A stretch of 64,000 nucleotides of DNA from positions 62,001 to 126,000 of the forward strand of contig NZ_JBEPIJ010000005.1 of assembly GCF_040327995.1 (NCBI RefSeq), given 5' to 3'. Under the pieces are notes generated by a model that ran no database searches, had not been told where the DNA came from, and saw nothing but the letters and a program-made list of their open reading frames with translations. Both the position numbers and the translations under genes were made by a program. Positions 32,877 through 41,705 of this stretch are shown in pieces. The first letter of the stretch is position 1, and every line of letters begins with the position of its first letter. This DNA is from Solimonas thermocellulolyticum (GTDB lineage: Bacteria > Pseudomonadota > Gammaproteobacteria > Nevskiales > Nevskiaceae).

Positions 32877-34571
32877 TCAGCGCTTCAGGCTCGCCTCGCG
32901 CACCGCCTTGAACTCCGAGCCTTCCTTCCACTGCGGCCAGGCATCGCCGTTGGCCACGCGGCGACCGACCTCGGCGAGCGCCTGCAGGTCCTGCGCCGCA
33001 CCGTCGAGATTCCAGTCGTCTTTGATCTCGTCGGACGGCTTGTGGTAGTCGTTGGCGTTGTATTCGAGGCGTTTTTTCAGACCATGGCCGGGCTCGTGGC
33101 CGATCATGTCGCCGCCGGCATCGGCGTATAGCGCCGGCACGCCGACCTTGGCGAATTCGAACTGGTCGGAGCGGTAGTAGAACCCTTTCTCCGGTTCCTC
33201 GTCCGGCGCGACGACGCGATTCTGTTCGGCGAGTACGGCCGCGAGCACGTCCTCCAGCGTGTTCTGGCCGTAGCCGATGATCTGGATGTCCCGCGTCGGA
33301 CCCCAGGGGTTGAGCACGTCGAGATTGATCATCGCCAGCGTCTTTTCCAGCGGGTACAGCGGGTTCGTCGCATAGTGCTTGGCGCCGAGCAGGCCCTGCT
33401 CTTCGGCGGTGACCAACATGAACAGCGTGGAGCGCTTGGGCGGTGACTGCTTGAGCGCGCGCGCGATCTCGAGCACGCCGGCGACGCCGGTGGCGTTGTC
33501 CAGGGCACCGTTGTAGATCGGATCGCCGTCGAGCTCCGGGTTGGTGCCTAGATGGTCCCAGTGCGCCGAGTAGACGATCCACTCGTCCGGCTTCTCGGTG
33601 CCGGGCAGCGCGGCGACGACGTTGTGCGACTCGACCTCGCGCACCCGATTGCGGATCGTGAAGCTGGCCTTGGCCTTGAGCGGCACCGGTTCGAAGTCCT
33701 TGCGCACCGCGGCTTGCTTGAGGGCCGAGAAGTCCAGTCCGAGGCTGGCGAACAGTTCCCGCGCTTTGTCGTTGCTGATCCAGGCCTGCACCGGCACCTT
33801 GCCCATGTTCTGGTCGCTCGTTGCCAGCGTGAACTGCTCGCCGGTCCAACTGTTCTCGACGACCGCCCACGGATATCCGGCGGGGCCGGTCTCGTGGATG
33901 ATCAGTGCCGCCGCGGCGCCGACCCGGGCCGCGATCTCGTACTTGTAGGTCCAGCGGCCGTAGTAGGTCATGGCCTTGCCACGGAACATCGTCGGGTCGA
34001 GCTGCGATGGATCGTCGGGATCGGGCACGGCCGGGTCGTTGATCAGCATGACGATGGTCTTGCCCTTCACATCAACGTCCTTGTAGTCGTCCCAGCCGTA
34101 CTCGGGCGCTATCACGCCGTAGCCGACGAACACCAGTTCGCTGTCCTGGACGTCGACCTTGGGCACGATGCGTTGCGTGACCGCGGTGAAGTCGCGGCCA
34201 GGCTGCATCTCGATGGTCTTGCCGCCGACGCTGAGCTGCAGGCTCGCGTCACCGTCAATGCCGACCAGCGGCACTTTTTGCACATAGCTGCCGTCGGGAT
34301 TCCCGGGCACAAGGCCCATGGCCTTGAACTGCTCGGTCAAGTAGGCCACGGTCTTTTCCTCGCCGACCGTGCCCGGCAGCCGGCCGGCGAACTCGTCCGA
34401 CGAGAGCACGCGCACGTGTGCCATCAGACGTTCGGCGCTGATCCGGGCCGGCGTCACCGCGGCCGATTCGGAGGCCTTCTCGGCCGACGCGACGGGTTTG
34501 GTGTCTTTGCAGCCCGTCGCGATGAGCATGGCGCTGGCGAGCGAGGCGCTCAGTAGGGTCCGTGTCCGCAT
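32877..34571 (-). CDS. M28-family zinc aminopeptidase, lipoprotein
   Basis: A 564-residue exported aminopeptidase. Its start MRTRTLLSASLASAMLIATGC is a lipoprotein signal with lipobox ATGC, lipidated C21, so it is membrane-anchored. A PA-type insert occupies roughly residues 130-270. The di-zinc M28 site follows: SAHWDHLGTN (His and Asp), NGALDNATGVAGVLEIAR (bridging Asp), TAEEQGLLGAKHY (catalytic Glu and metal Glu), then YRSDQFEFAKVGVPAL and YHKPSDEI. Such enzymes release N-terminal residues from peptides in the periplasm. It lies directly downstream of the S9 peptidase gene on the same strand (33-base gap). Confidence 0.92.
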   Translation of the reverse strand: MRTRTLLSASLASAMLIATGCKDTKPVASAEKASESAAVTPARISAERLMAHVRVLSSDEFAGRLPGTVGEEKTVAYLTEQFKAMGLVPGNPDGSYVQKVPLVGIDGDASLQLSVGGKTIEMQPGRDFTAVTQRIVPKVDVQDSELVFVGYGVIAPEYGWDDYKDVDVKGKTIVMLINDPAVPDPDDPSQLDPTMFRGKAMTYYGRWTYKYEIAARVGAAAALIIHETGPAGYPWAVVENSWTGEQFTLATSDQNMGKVPVQAWISNDKARELFASLGLDFSALKQAAVRKDFEPVPLKAKASFTIRNRVREVESHNVVAALPGTEKPDEWIVYSAHWDHLGTNPELDGDPIYNGALDNATGVAGVLEIARALKQSPPKRSTLFMLVTAEEQGLLGAKHYATNPLYPLEKTLAMINLDVLNPWGPTRDIQIIGYGQNTLEDVLAAVLAEQNRVVAPDEEPEKGFYYRSDQFEFAKVGVPALYADAGGDMIGHEPGHGLKKRLEYNANDYHKPSDEIKDDWNLDGAAQDLQALAEVGRRVANGDAWPQWKEGSEFKAVREASLKR

Positions 34572-34604
34572 GTTCGTGTCCAGTCGTTCGGGATCAGTCA
34601 GGGT

Positions 34605-36695
34605 TCAGGCGCCCAGCCAGCGCTGCAGCCAGGTGCGCACGGTGTCGTGCCATTGCACGCTGTTCTGCGGCTTGAGCACCCAGTGGTTCTCGTCGGGGAA
34701 GACCAGGAGCTGGCTCGCGATGCCGCGGCGCTGCAGCGCGGTGAAGGTGGCGATGCCCTGGTCGAGTGGAACGCGGTAATCCTTGGCGCCGTGGATCACC
34801 AGCATCGGGGTCTTCCACTGGGTCACGTGCGCGGCAGGATTGTGTTTCTCGTGCGTTTCGGGGCTTGCGAAGTACGGGCCGCCGTGCTCCCATTCGTCGA
34901 ACCATAGCTCCTCGGTCGTGTAGTACATGCTGCGGTTGTCGAAAATGCCGCAGTGGTTGACCAGCGCCTTGAACGCATCCGGCCAGTTGCCGGCGATCCA
35001 GTTGATCATGTAGCCGCCATAGCTCGCGCCCAGCGCGGCCGCGCGCTCGCCGTCGAGAAAGTCGTAGGTCTTGAGCGCATGCGCCCAGCCCTTCTGCAGA
35101 TCGACCAGCGGTTTGCCGCCCCAGTCGCCGCGGATCGAGTCGGTGAAGGCCTGGCCGTAACCGGTGGAGCCGTGGAAGTCGATGAACACGACCGCATAGC
35201 CCCAGCCGGAATACACCGCCGGGTTCCAGCGGTAATGCCAGTCGTTGCCCATGCTGCCCTGCGGGCCGCCGTGGATGATGAAGACGACCGGGTACTTCTT
35301 GCCCTTGCGGTAGTTCCACGGTTTGACGACGTAGCCGTAGACGGTTTCGTCGTTCCAGCCGGGAAAGGCGAACTGCTCGTAGTCGCCGAAACGGATTTGG
35401 GCGAGCCGCTCGGCGTTGTGCCGTGTGAGCTGCTCGGGCTCACCGCCGCCGCGCGCGATGCGGTACAGATGCACCGGATGCGTCAGCGTGTCGAAGCCGT
35501 AGACGATGTGGTCGGCGCCGACCGAAAAGCCGGCGACGTGCCCGGGCCCGGTCAGGGCGCTGACCGCCCCCGTGGCGACGTCGATCGCGAACAGCCGATG
35601 GTTGCCGAGGTCGTCGCTGCTCGTGTACAGCGTCTTGCCATCCGCAGAGAACTGCAAGGCGCCGGCGGAGCGGTCCCAGTCCGGGGCGACTTCGCGGGTC
35701 TCGCCGGTTTTGAGGTCGCGTAGCAGGATCGCCAGGCGGTCGGCCTCGTAGCCGGGCCGGCGCATCGCGCGCCAGGCGAGATACCGGCCGTCCGGCGAGA
35801 ACACCGGGCCGATGTCCACGGCCTCGTTCGGCGCGGTGAGATTCTTCGGCGGCTGGCTGCCGTCGGCCGGCACCCACCACAGATCGAGGTTGGTGCTCCA
35901 GGCTTCGCTGCGGCCGGCGATGCGCGCAGTGAACACCAGCGTCTTGCCGTCCGGCGAGAAGGTGTATTCCGAGGCATCGCCGAAGGGCTTGGTGGGCACG
36001 TCGCCGTCGATGCCGCGGCTGACGTGGACCGGGTCACGGGCGCGGCCGTCGTCGCCGAGCGTCAGCGTGAACAACTGCGCGCGCGCGCCATCCTTCCAGC
36101 TGTCCCAATGGCGGACGAACAGCTTGTCGAAGCTCATGCCGCTGGCCTTTTGCTTGGCGCGCGCCTCCAGTCGCTGCTTGGTGCAGTCGAGGTCGGCACA
36201 GTCGGGAAACACGTCCAGCGACACCGCGATGCGCCGCCCGTCCGGTGACAGCGCGTAGTTGTTGACGGCAAGGGGCAGCTCGGTCACCGGTGAGGCATCG
36301 CCGCCGGCCACGAGGTCGAGCCTCCAGATCTGCGCGCTGCCGCTGCGGGTGGAGAGAAAGTACAGCCAGCGTCCGTCGGCGGACCAGCGCGGTTCACTGT
36401 GGTTGCCCTCGGCCCGGGTCAGCGGGCGCGGCGCCGCGCTGCCGTCGCTGGGCACCAGCCACAGGTCGAGCACGCCCTTGTCGTTGTCCCAGTCGGTGCG
36501 CCGCAGGGTGTAGGCGACGTAGCGGCCGTCCGGCGAGAGCTGCGGATCCGAGACCCGTTCCAGGCGCACGAGGTCATCGGCCGAGAAGGCGCGCAGTCCT
36601 TGTGGCGTCGAGGGGGTGGTGGACATGGCGGTGGTGGCAACGAGCGCGAGCGCAAGGCCCGCGAGGGACGGTCGGATCAACGTCGGGCTCCTCAC
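34605..36695 (-). CDS. Exported S9-family (prolyl-oligopeptidase type) peptidase
   Basis: A 696-residue peptidase with a signal peptide (LIRPSLAGLALALVATTAMS). Residues about 35-420 contain WD40-like beta-propeller repeats (SPDGRYVAYTLRRTDWDND, WSADGRWLYFLSTRSG). The C-terminal alpha/beta hydrolase domain has the oxyanion-side HGGPQGSMGNDW, nucleophile serine in GASYGGYMINWI, catalytic aspartate in HGAKDYRVPLDQG and histidine in DENHWV, an intact S9 triad. The family contains dipeptidyl and acylaminoacyl peptidases that act on short peptides entering the propeller. The gene lies between the subtilisin-like protease and the M28 enzyme, all on the minus strand. Confidence 0.93.
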   Translation of the reverse strand: MRSPTLIRPSLAGLALALVATTAMSTTPSTPQGLRAFSADDLVRLERVSDPQLSPDGRYVAYTLRRTDWDNDKGVLDLWLVPSDGSAAPRPLTRAEGNHSEPRWSADGRWLYFLSTRSGSAQIWRLDLVAGGDASPVTELPLAVNNYALSPDGRRIAVSLDVFPDCADLDCTKQRLEARAKQKASGMSFDKLFVRHWDSWKDGARAQLFTLTLGDDGRARDPVHVSRGIDGDVPTKPFGDASEYTFSPDGKTLVFTARIAGRSEAWSTNLDLWWVPADGSQPPKNLTAPNEAVDIGPVFSPDGRYLAWRAMRRPGYEADRLAILLRDLKTGETREVAPDWDRSAGALQFSADGKTLYTSSDDLGNHRLFAIDVATGAVSALTGPGHVAGFSVGADHIVYGFDTLTHPVHLYRIARGGGEPEQLTRHNAERLAQIRFGDYEQFAFPGWNDETVYGYVVKPWNYRKGKKYPVVFIIHGGPQGSMGNDWHYRWNPAVYSGWGYAVVFIDFHGSTGYGQAFTDSIRGDWGGKPLVDLQKGWAHALKTYDFLDGERAAALGASYGGYMINWIAGNWPDAFKALVNHCGIFDNRSMYYTTEELWFDEWEHGGPYFASPETHEKHNPAAHVTQWKTPMLVIHGAKDYRVPLDQGIATFTALQRRGIASQLLVFPDENHWVLKPQNSVQWHDTVRTWLQRWLGA

Positions 36696-36759
36696 AACGA
36701 AGGCGGCATGGTAGCCGCATCGCGGCCGCGCGCGGCTGAGGGAAATCCCGCAGGGAAAG

Positions 36760-36788
36760 CCAGACGCCCCGCATCGCGGGGCGTCTGG
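36760..36788 (-). terminator. Probable intrinsic terminator after the subtilisin-like protease gene
   Basis: CCAGACGCCCCGC and its exact complement are separated by three bases, giving a 13-pair stem. On the minus strand a short T-containing tail (GGCTTTCCC) follows. It lies seven bases after the protease stop and before the S9 gene. The stem is very strong, the T-tract weak, so it may instead be a transcript stabiliser. Confidence 0.6.
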
Positions 36789-36795
36789 GTCCGGC

Positions 36796-39700
36796 TCAGA
36801 TGCGCGCCAAGGCCGCGTTGCGTCGACGCAGGGACCAGGCGGCCAGAAGCATGGCCAGCAGCGGCATGCCTAGTGCACCGCCGAAGCGACCGGCGTCGGG
36901 CGTCGCAGGCGCGCCACCACCCGGGGTGCCGCCGCCCTCGCTGCTGCCGTCGGCGGTCGCGCAGACCTCGTTGCCGACGACGCGATAACCGCTCACCGCA
37001 GCGGCCGAATCGACGGTCAGGCCCGCGCCGTTGACGGGGTTGGTGGTCTGGCGGATGGAGGCGGCGATGCCCGTCAGCGCCTGGCCGGTCTGGATGCCGA
37101 GCACCGACTTGTCGAGCACCAGCGTGATCGTGCCGTCAGCGGCGAACCCGCTTGCGGCATCCAGGGTGCCCAGCTCCTCGAACAGACCCACGCCGCCAAC
37201 GGCCGGGATGGTGCCGATGGTCGATTCGGTGGAATCGCGCAGGCCGTAGATGAAGCGCGGCGTGCCCTGGACCGTGTCCATCGCGACGAAGTAGTTGTTG
37301 TCCTCGCCGTCGATCTTGAAGTAGGCATACCAGCGGTAACCCGGGATCGGTTGGGGGGCGAGGTTGTCGACCTTGATCGTGAAGACGAGCTTGCCCGGGG
37401 TCTCGCGCGGTTCGGCGATCCACAGCTGGCGCAGATCGTCCTGGCCGGTGGGGGTGCCGTTGCCGGTCTGGCCGGGCGGGCTCGTGGCCTGCGTGAGGCC
37501 CGGCAGTAGGCAGCTACGCTCGTCGGACGGCGGCGGCAGCCCTGCATCGAGCAGCACGGTCAGCGGTCGTCCGAACATCGACTGGACGGCGGCGACGGCG
37601 GCAGGCGCGCCGGCCGGCGAGGGTGCGTAGTCCAGCACCGTGGCGTCGTTGCCGACCAGCACGCGGATGTTGTGCACCGGGCTGCCGACGGCGGGATAGC
37701 CGATCGCGCTGTGCGGCACGAAGAAGCGGACGAGATCGCCGTCGCGCTCGGCGCTCGATGCCACTGCGGTGTTGCCTGGGCCGGCCTCGGGGATGCTCAC
37801 GCCGTCGGCATCGGCGAGGATCGCGGTGACGAAGGGAACGCCAGCGACGTTGTAGTAAAGGCTGTAGACCAGCGCCGGCGAGGCAGCAAAGCCGTCGCCG
37901 GCGGCGACGCGAAGCTGCCAGGCAAAGCCGGGCTGACCGCCGGCGCCGACCGTTTCGGTCACGGTCAGCGCCACGGCATCGGCGGCGGCATCGGGAAGCA
38001 GCGGATCCTCGTCGCCGTCGATCACCGGGGTCTCACCGCCCGCGCTCGGGTTGCCGGCCTTGGGCACGCCCAGGGCCTCCAGCGCCGCCGGGATGTCGAG
38101 CAAACCGTTGCCGTAACCCACATGGATGGTCGCACCCGACACTTCGGGATCGGGTTCGTAGCCGGTGCCGACCTTGCGTGCCGTGCGCCGGATCAGCGTT
38201 TCGAGTTCGGCCGGGGTGAGTTCCGGGCGCGCCTGCAAGAGAAGCCCGAGGGCGCCGGTCACGTGTGGGCTCGCCATCGAGGTGCCGGTGATGGTGCCGT
38301 ACCAGGGCGCCCAGTCGGTTTCCGCGGCGTTGTCATCGCCACCAACGCAGATCGCCTGCGTCGGCCCGGTCTGCAGGCAGGTGGAGGTGATCAGAGTGCC
38401 GGGCGCGGCGATCTCCGGGTAGGTGTGCGGATCGCCGGCCCGGCCGCGGCTCGACGAGGTGTTGAGTGGGCCGTCACGGCGGCCGCTGCCTTTGTCGTCG
38501 TAGTTGGCGACGCAGATCACGCCAGGCGTCGGATCCTTGCAGAACGAGGAGGTGCGGTCCGCGCTGCCGTCGCCGCCATCGTTGCCCGCCGCGAACACCA
38601 TGGCGATGTTTTTCTCCTGCACGATCGCCTTGATGAGGCAGGAGCTGGTCGAGGCCGGGTCGTAGGGCGTGCCGGGCTCGATGTCGCCATAGGAATTGTT
38701 CACCGCGCGCAGCGGCGGATCGAAGCTGTCGGCATTGTCGAGGATGTGCTGATAGGCATTGACGGCGGACAACACCAGCAGGCCGAGGCCATTGCCCCAG
38801 TGGATGATCGAGGCCTCCGGCGCCACGCCGGCGTAGGTGCCGCGAATCGCGGGCGCGGCGGCATCCGATGGGTAGCCGCCGTCCGAGGCGACGCCGCTAC
38901 CGGCCACCGTGCCGGTGACGTGGGTGCCGTGGCCGCCGCCTGGGGCTTCGCTGTCGGCCTCGCCGACATCTACATAGCTCGGCGCGACACCCGTTACGAA
39001 GTCGACGAGCCGGAAGTTGTGCAGGATGCGGCCGGCGAAGTCCGGATGGCTGCCGAGCAGGCCGCCATCGATGACGCCGAGGGTGATGCCGCGGCCGGTC
39101 AGCGCCCGGCCTTCGCGGTCCAGATACGGTCCGCCGGATACCGCCTCCTGCGCCACGCGCACGCCCGTCGCCCAGGGGCCGGTATCACCGAAGTAGCGCA
39201 GGGGACGGTTGTGCTCGATGCGGGCCACCAACGGACTGTCCAGCAGCCGCGGGAAGGCGGAGGCCGGGCCGCGCGCGAACACCGAGCGGGCGTGGCGGCG
39301 GAAGTCGGCGACGCGGGTCAGGCCCAGGCTGGCCAGCAGGGCGTCGTGCTGCTTGTGGGTGCCGGCCTGGAACTGCACGAAGGCGCCGTAGAGCGCATCC
39401 GGGGCGAGGGCCGCGAGGTCACGGACGACGCCGGCGTCCATGGTCGCCGCAGCCGTGGACGCCTCGCCGATCGCGCAGGGATCGGCGGGCGCGCCACCTT
39501 CCCCCTGCACGAAGCCGATGGTCAGCGTCGTGGTCGCACCGGCGACGGCAAAGGGCACGATGTCCACGCGGATCGCGTCCGGCAGGTCGGCGAGCGGGAT
39601 TTGCGCGACCTCGTCGGCGGAGGCGGTGGCCCCGGCGCCCAGTCTTGCGCCGGTTGCGGCGTCGCGCACGTACAGATCGAGATCATCGGCGCCGCTCGGT

Positions 39701-39996
39701 GATTCGGTGTCGAGCTGGAAGCGGATGGCGAGGTTGGGGTTGGCCTGCCGGAACGAGGCGGGCAGGTCCAGCGTCAGATCGAAATGGTCACAGACCGCGC
39801 CCTCGCCGTCGCAGACCGGCTCGCCGGTGGCGGCGCCGCTGGGATTGGACACGAGGTAAGGGCCGCCCTGGGCGACGATGGGGTCGCTGGTCGGCGTCAG
39901 GGTGCCGGAGGCGGGTTCGGTCGCGCCGGCGAGGCTGGCGTGCGCGCCGAGTAGTCCGGCGAGAACCGGCGCGCCAAGGCGATGAAGGATCGGCAT
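36796..39996 (-). CDS. Secreted subtilisin-like (S8) serine protease with GlyGly-CTERM-like tail
   Basis: A 1066-residue exported protease. A signal peptide (RLGAPVLAGLLGAHASLAGA) is followed by a pre-peptidase C-terminal-like beta domain at about residues 60-165 (IRFQLDTESPSGADDLDLYV), an inhibitor-like segment near 185-265, and the S8 catalytic domain with D310 in GVIDGG, H356 in GGGHGTHVTGT and S573 in GTSMASPHVTG. After about residue 670 come two beta-rich domains. The C-terminus is Gly-rich (GGGTPGGG), then GRFGGALGMPLLAMLLAAW and SLRRR, as in GlyGly-CTERM proteins. A good ribosome site (GAGGAAG) precedes the ATG. The cell probably secretes it and holds it at the surface. Confidence 0.9.
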   Translation of the reverse strand: MPILHRLGAPVLAGLLGAHASLAGATEPASGTLTPTSDPIVAQGGPYLVSNPSGAATGEPVCDGEGAVCDHFDLTLDLPASFRQANPNLAIRFQLDTESPSGADDLDLYVRDAATGARLGAGATASADEVAQIPLADLPDAIRVDIVPFAVAGATTTLTIGFVQGEGGAPADPCAIGEASTAAATMDAGVVRDLAALAPDALYGAFVQFQAGTHKQHDALLASLGLTRVADFRRHARSVFARGPASAFPRLLDSPLVARIEHNRPLRYFGDTGPWATGVRVAQEAVSGGPYLDREGRALTGRGITLGVIDGGLLGSHPDFAGRILHNFRLVDFVTGVAPSYVDVGEADSEAPGGGHGTHVTGTVAGSGVASDGGYPSDAAAPAIRGTYAGVAPEASIIHWGNGLGLLVLSAVNAYQHILDNADSFDPPLRAVNNSYGDIEPGTPYDPASTSSCLIKAIVQEKNIAMVFAAGNDGGDGSADRTSSFCKDPTPGVICVANYDDKGSGRRDGPLNTSSSRGRAGDPHTYPEIAAPGTLITSTCLQTGPTQAICVGGDDNAAETDWAPWYGTITGTSMASPHVTGALGLLLQARPELTPAELETLIRRTARKVGTGYEPDPEVSGATIHVGYGNGLLDIPAALEALGVPKAGNPSAGGETPVIDGDEDPLLPDAAADAVALTVTETVGAGGQPGFAWQLRVAAGDGFAASPALVYSLYYNVAGVPFVTAILADADGVSIPEAGPGNTAVASSAERDGDLVRFFVPHSAIGYPAVGSPVHNIRVLVGNDATVLDYAPSPAGAPAAVAAVQSMFGRPLTVLLDAGLPPPSDERSCLLPGLTQATSPPGQTGNGTPTGQDDLRQLWIAEPRETPGKLVFTIKVDNLAPQPIPGYRWYAYFKIDGEDNNYFVAMDTVQGTPRFIYGLRDSTESTIGTIPAVGGVGLFEELGTLDAASGFAADGTITLVLDKSVLGIQTGQALTGIAASIRQTTNPVNGAGLTVDSAAAVSGYRVVGNEVCATADGSSEGGGTPGGGAPATPDAGRFGGALGMPLLAMLLAAWSLRRRNAALARI

Positions 39997-40119
39997 GATC
40001 GACTTCCTCGATGCTTACGCGATGTAGGAAATCACGGATACGCGGATTCTAGGGAATCCGATGCGCGGTCGGCCTGAGGACAAATCCCGCATCGGGATGG
40101 GCGCGGCCCCGCGAGCCTC

Positions 40120-40125
40120 TATACT
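40120..40125 (+). promoter_or_regulatory. Candidate -10 element upstream of the POT transporter gene
   Basis: TATACT stands 33 bases before the GTG start in the divergent region between the subtilisin-like protease and the transporter. No convincing -35 hexamer is visible at normal spacing. Confidence 0.4.
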
Positions 40126-40158
40126 CGCCGGTTTCACCCGCCTGTCGTCGAGCGCGCC

Positions 40159-41700
40159 GTGAACAAGCCCCCTGCCGCCGAGCTGTTCGGTCATCCTCGC
40201 GGTCTTTACGTCTGCTTCTTCACCGAGATGTGGGAGCGCTTTTCCTTCTACGGTATGAAGGCGCTGCTGTTCCTGTATCTGACCAAGTACCACTTGTTCG
40301 GCGACGCGCCGAGCTACGACCTGCTCGGGGCCTATGGCGGCCTGGTCTACGCCGCGCCGGTGATCGGCGGCATGATCGCGGACCGCTATCTGGGCATGCG
40401 CAAGGCGGTAGTCCTGGGCGCAGTCCTGCTGTGCCTCGGGCATTTCGGGATGGCCTTCGAAGGGGAGCAGGCACGCTTTGTCGACGGCGGCGTCGTGCAG
40501 GACACCCGTGCGCTACAGGTGTTCTACCTGTCGCTGGCGCTGATCGTCACCGGCGTCGGCTTTCTCAAGCCGAACATCTCCAGCCTGGTCGGCAAGCTCT
40601 ACGCCGACGATGATCCGCGCCGCGATTCGGGCTTCACGCTGTTCGTCGCCGGTATCAATCTCGGCGCGCTGTTCGCGAGCCTGGTCTGCGGCTATCTGGG
40701 CGAGACCTACGGCTGGAAGTACGGCTTCGGCGCCGCCGGCATCGGCATGCTGCTGGGTTTGGTGGTGTTCATCGCCGGCCAGAAGCATCTGCACGGTCAC
40801 GCCGAGCCGCGCGATCCGGCCTGGCTGCGCGAGAAGCTGCTAGGTCCTCTGAACCGCGAATGGGGGATCTACCTCGGCGCCTTCGCAGGCGCGCTGGCGA
40901 TCTGGCAACTGATTCAGCGGACCTGGACGGTCCATGGGGCGATGCACCTCGTGTTCGCCGCGTTCGTCGTCTGGTTCGCGTGGTTCTTGCTCAAGCAGTG
41001 CAGCGCCGCCGAGCGCGCGCGCATGCTGTCGCTGGTGGCGCTGATTCTGTGTGCCCTGGTGTTCTACACGCTCTACGAGCAGACCTATGGCTCCTGGGTC
41101 GCGTTCACCGACCGTCTGCTCGACAAGAACCTGCTCGGCCTGCAGATGACCGCCGGCTCGCTGACCTTTCTCGGTGCGTTATTCATCGTCGGCTTGTCGC
41201 CGCTGTTCGCCTGGCTGTGGCCGTGGCTGGCCAGACGCGGACTCAATCCGAGCACGCCGGTCAAAAGCGCGATCGGCCTGCTGTTCGCGGGTCTGGCCTT
41301 TGTGCCGATGCTCGCCGCGGCGCGGATCGGCGTCGACGGCGTGCTGGCCTCGGTGTGGTGGCTGGCGCTGGCTTACTTGCTGCTGGAGATTGGCGAGGTC
41401 TGTCTGTACCCGATCGGCCTGTCGGCGGTCAGCGAGCTGTCGGTCAAGCGCGTCGTCAGCGTGATGATGGGCGCGTGGTTTCTCGCCACCGCCTACTCGG
41501 AAGTGTTGGCGGCGGCCTTCGGCAAGCTGTCGGCGATCGAGCTCGCCGACGGCGAGGCGCTGGACCTGGTCGCCGCGTCGGCGAAGTACGCCGAGCTGTT
41601 CTGGCTACTGTTCTTCGTCGGTGTGGGCGCGTCAGCATTGACGCTGATCGCAACGCCGTTGATCCGCCGCGGCATGCAGGCCGCCGATCCGCAGCGCTGA
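40159..41700 (+). CDS. POT/PTR2-family proton-coupled oligopeptide transporter
   Basis: A 513-residue inner-membrane importer of di- and tripeptides driven by the proton gradient. The family's proton-coupling ExxERF motif is present as FFTEMWERFSFYGMKALLF, followed by the PTR2 signature region GGMIADRYLGMRKAVVLGAV and the fifth-helix segment FLKPNISSLVGKLYADDDPR. About 12-14 helices are predicted. Translation begins at the GTG at 40159, which gives the normal N-terminus ahead of the first helix. It is flanked by secreted proteases on both sides, which is consistent with uptake of their products. It converges with the lysyl-endopeptidase-like gene. Confidence 0.94.
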   Translation: MNKPPAAELFGHPRGLYVCFFTEMWERFSFYGMKALLFLYLTKYHLFGDAPSYDLLGAYGGLVYAAPVIGGMIADRYLGMRKAVVLGAVLLCLGHFGMAFEGEQARFVDGGVVQDTRALQVFYLSLALIVTGVGFLKPNISSLVGKLYADDDPRRDSGFTLFVAGINLGALFASLVCGYLGETYGWKYGFGAAGIGMLLGLVVFIAGQKHLHGHAEPRDPAWLREKLLGPLNREWGIYLGAFAGALAIWQLIQRTWTVHGAMHLVFAAFVVWFAWFLLKQCSAAERARMLSLVALILCALVFYTLYEQTYGSWVAFTDRLLDKNLLGLQMTAGSLTFLGALFIVGLSPLFAWLWPWLARRGLNPSTPVKSAIGLLFAGLAFVPMLAAARIGVDGVLASVWWLALAYLLLEIGEVCLYPIGLSAVSELSVKRVVSVMMGAWFLATAYSEVLAAAFGKLSAIELADGEALDLVAASAKYAELFWLLFFVGVGASALTLIATPLIRRGMQAADPQR

Positions 41701-41705
41701 GCGCT

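Noticed and set aside
37672..39702. A 676-codon open frame on the plus strand
   Set aside because: Antisense to the subtilisin-like protease, whose catalytic triad is intact.
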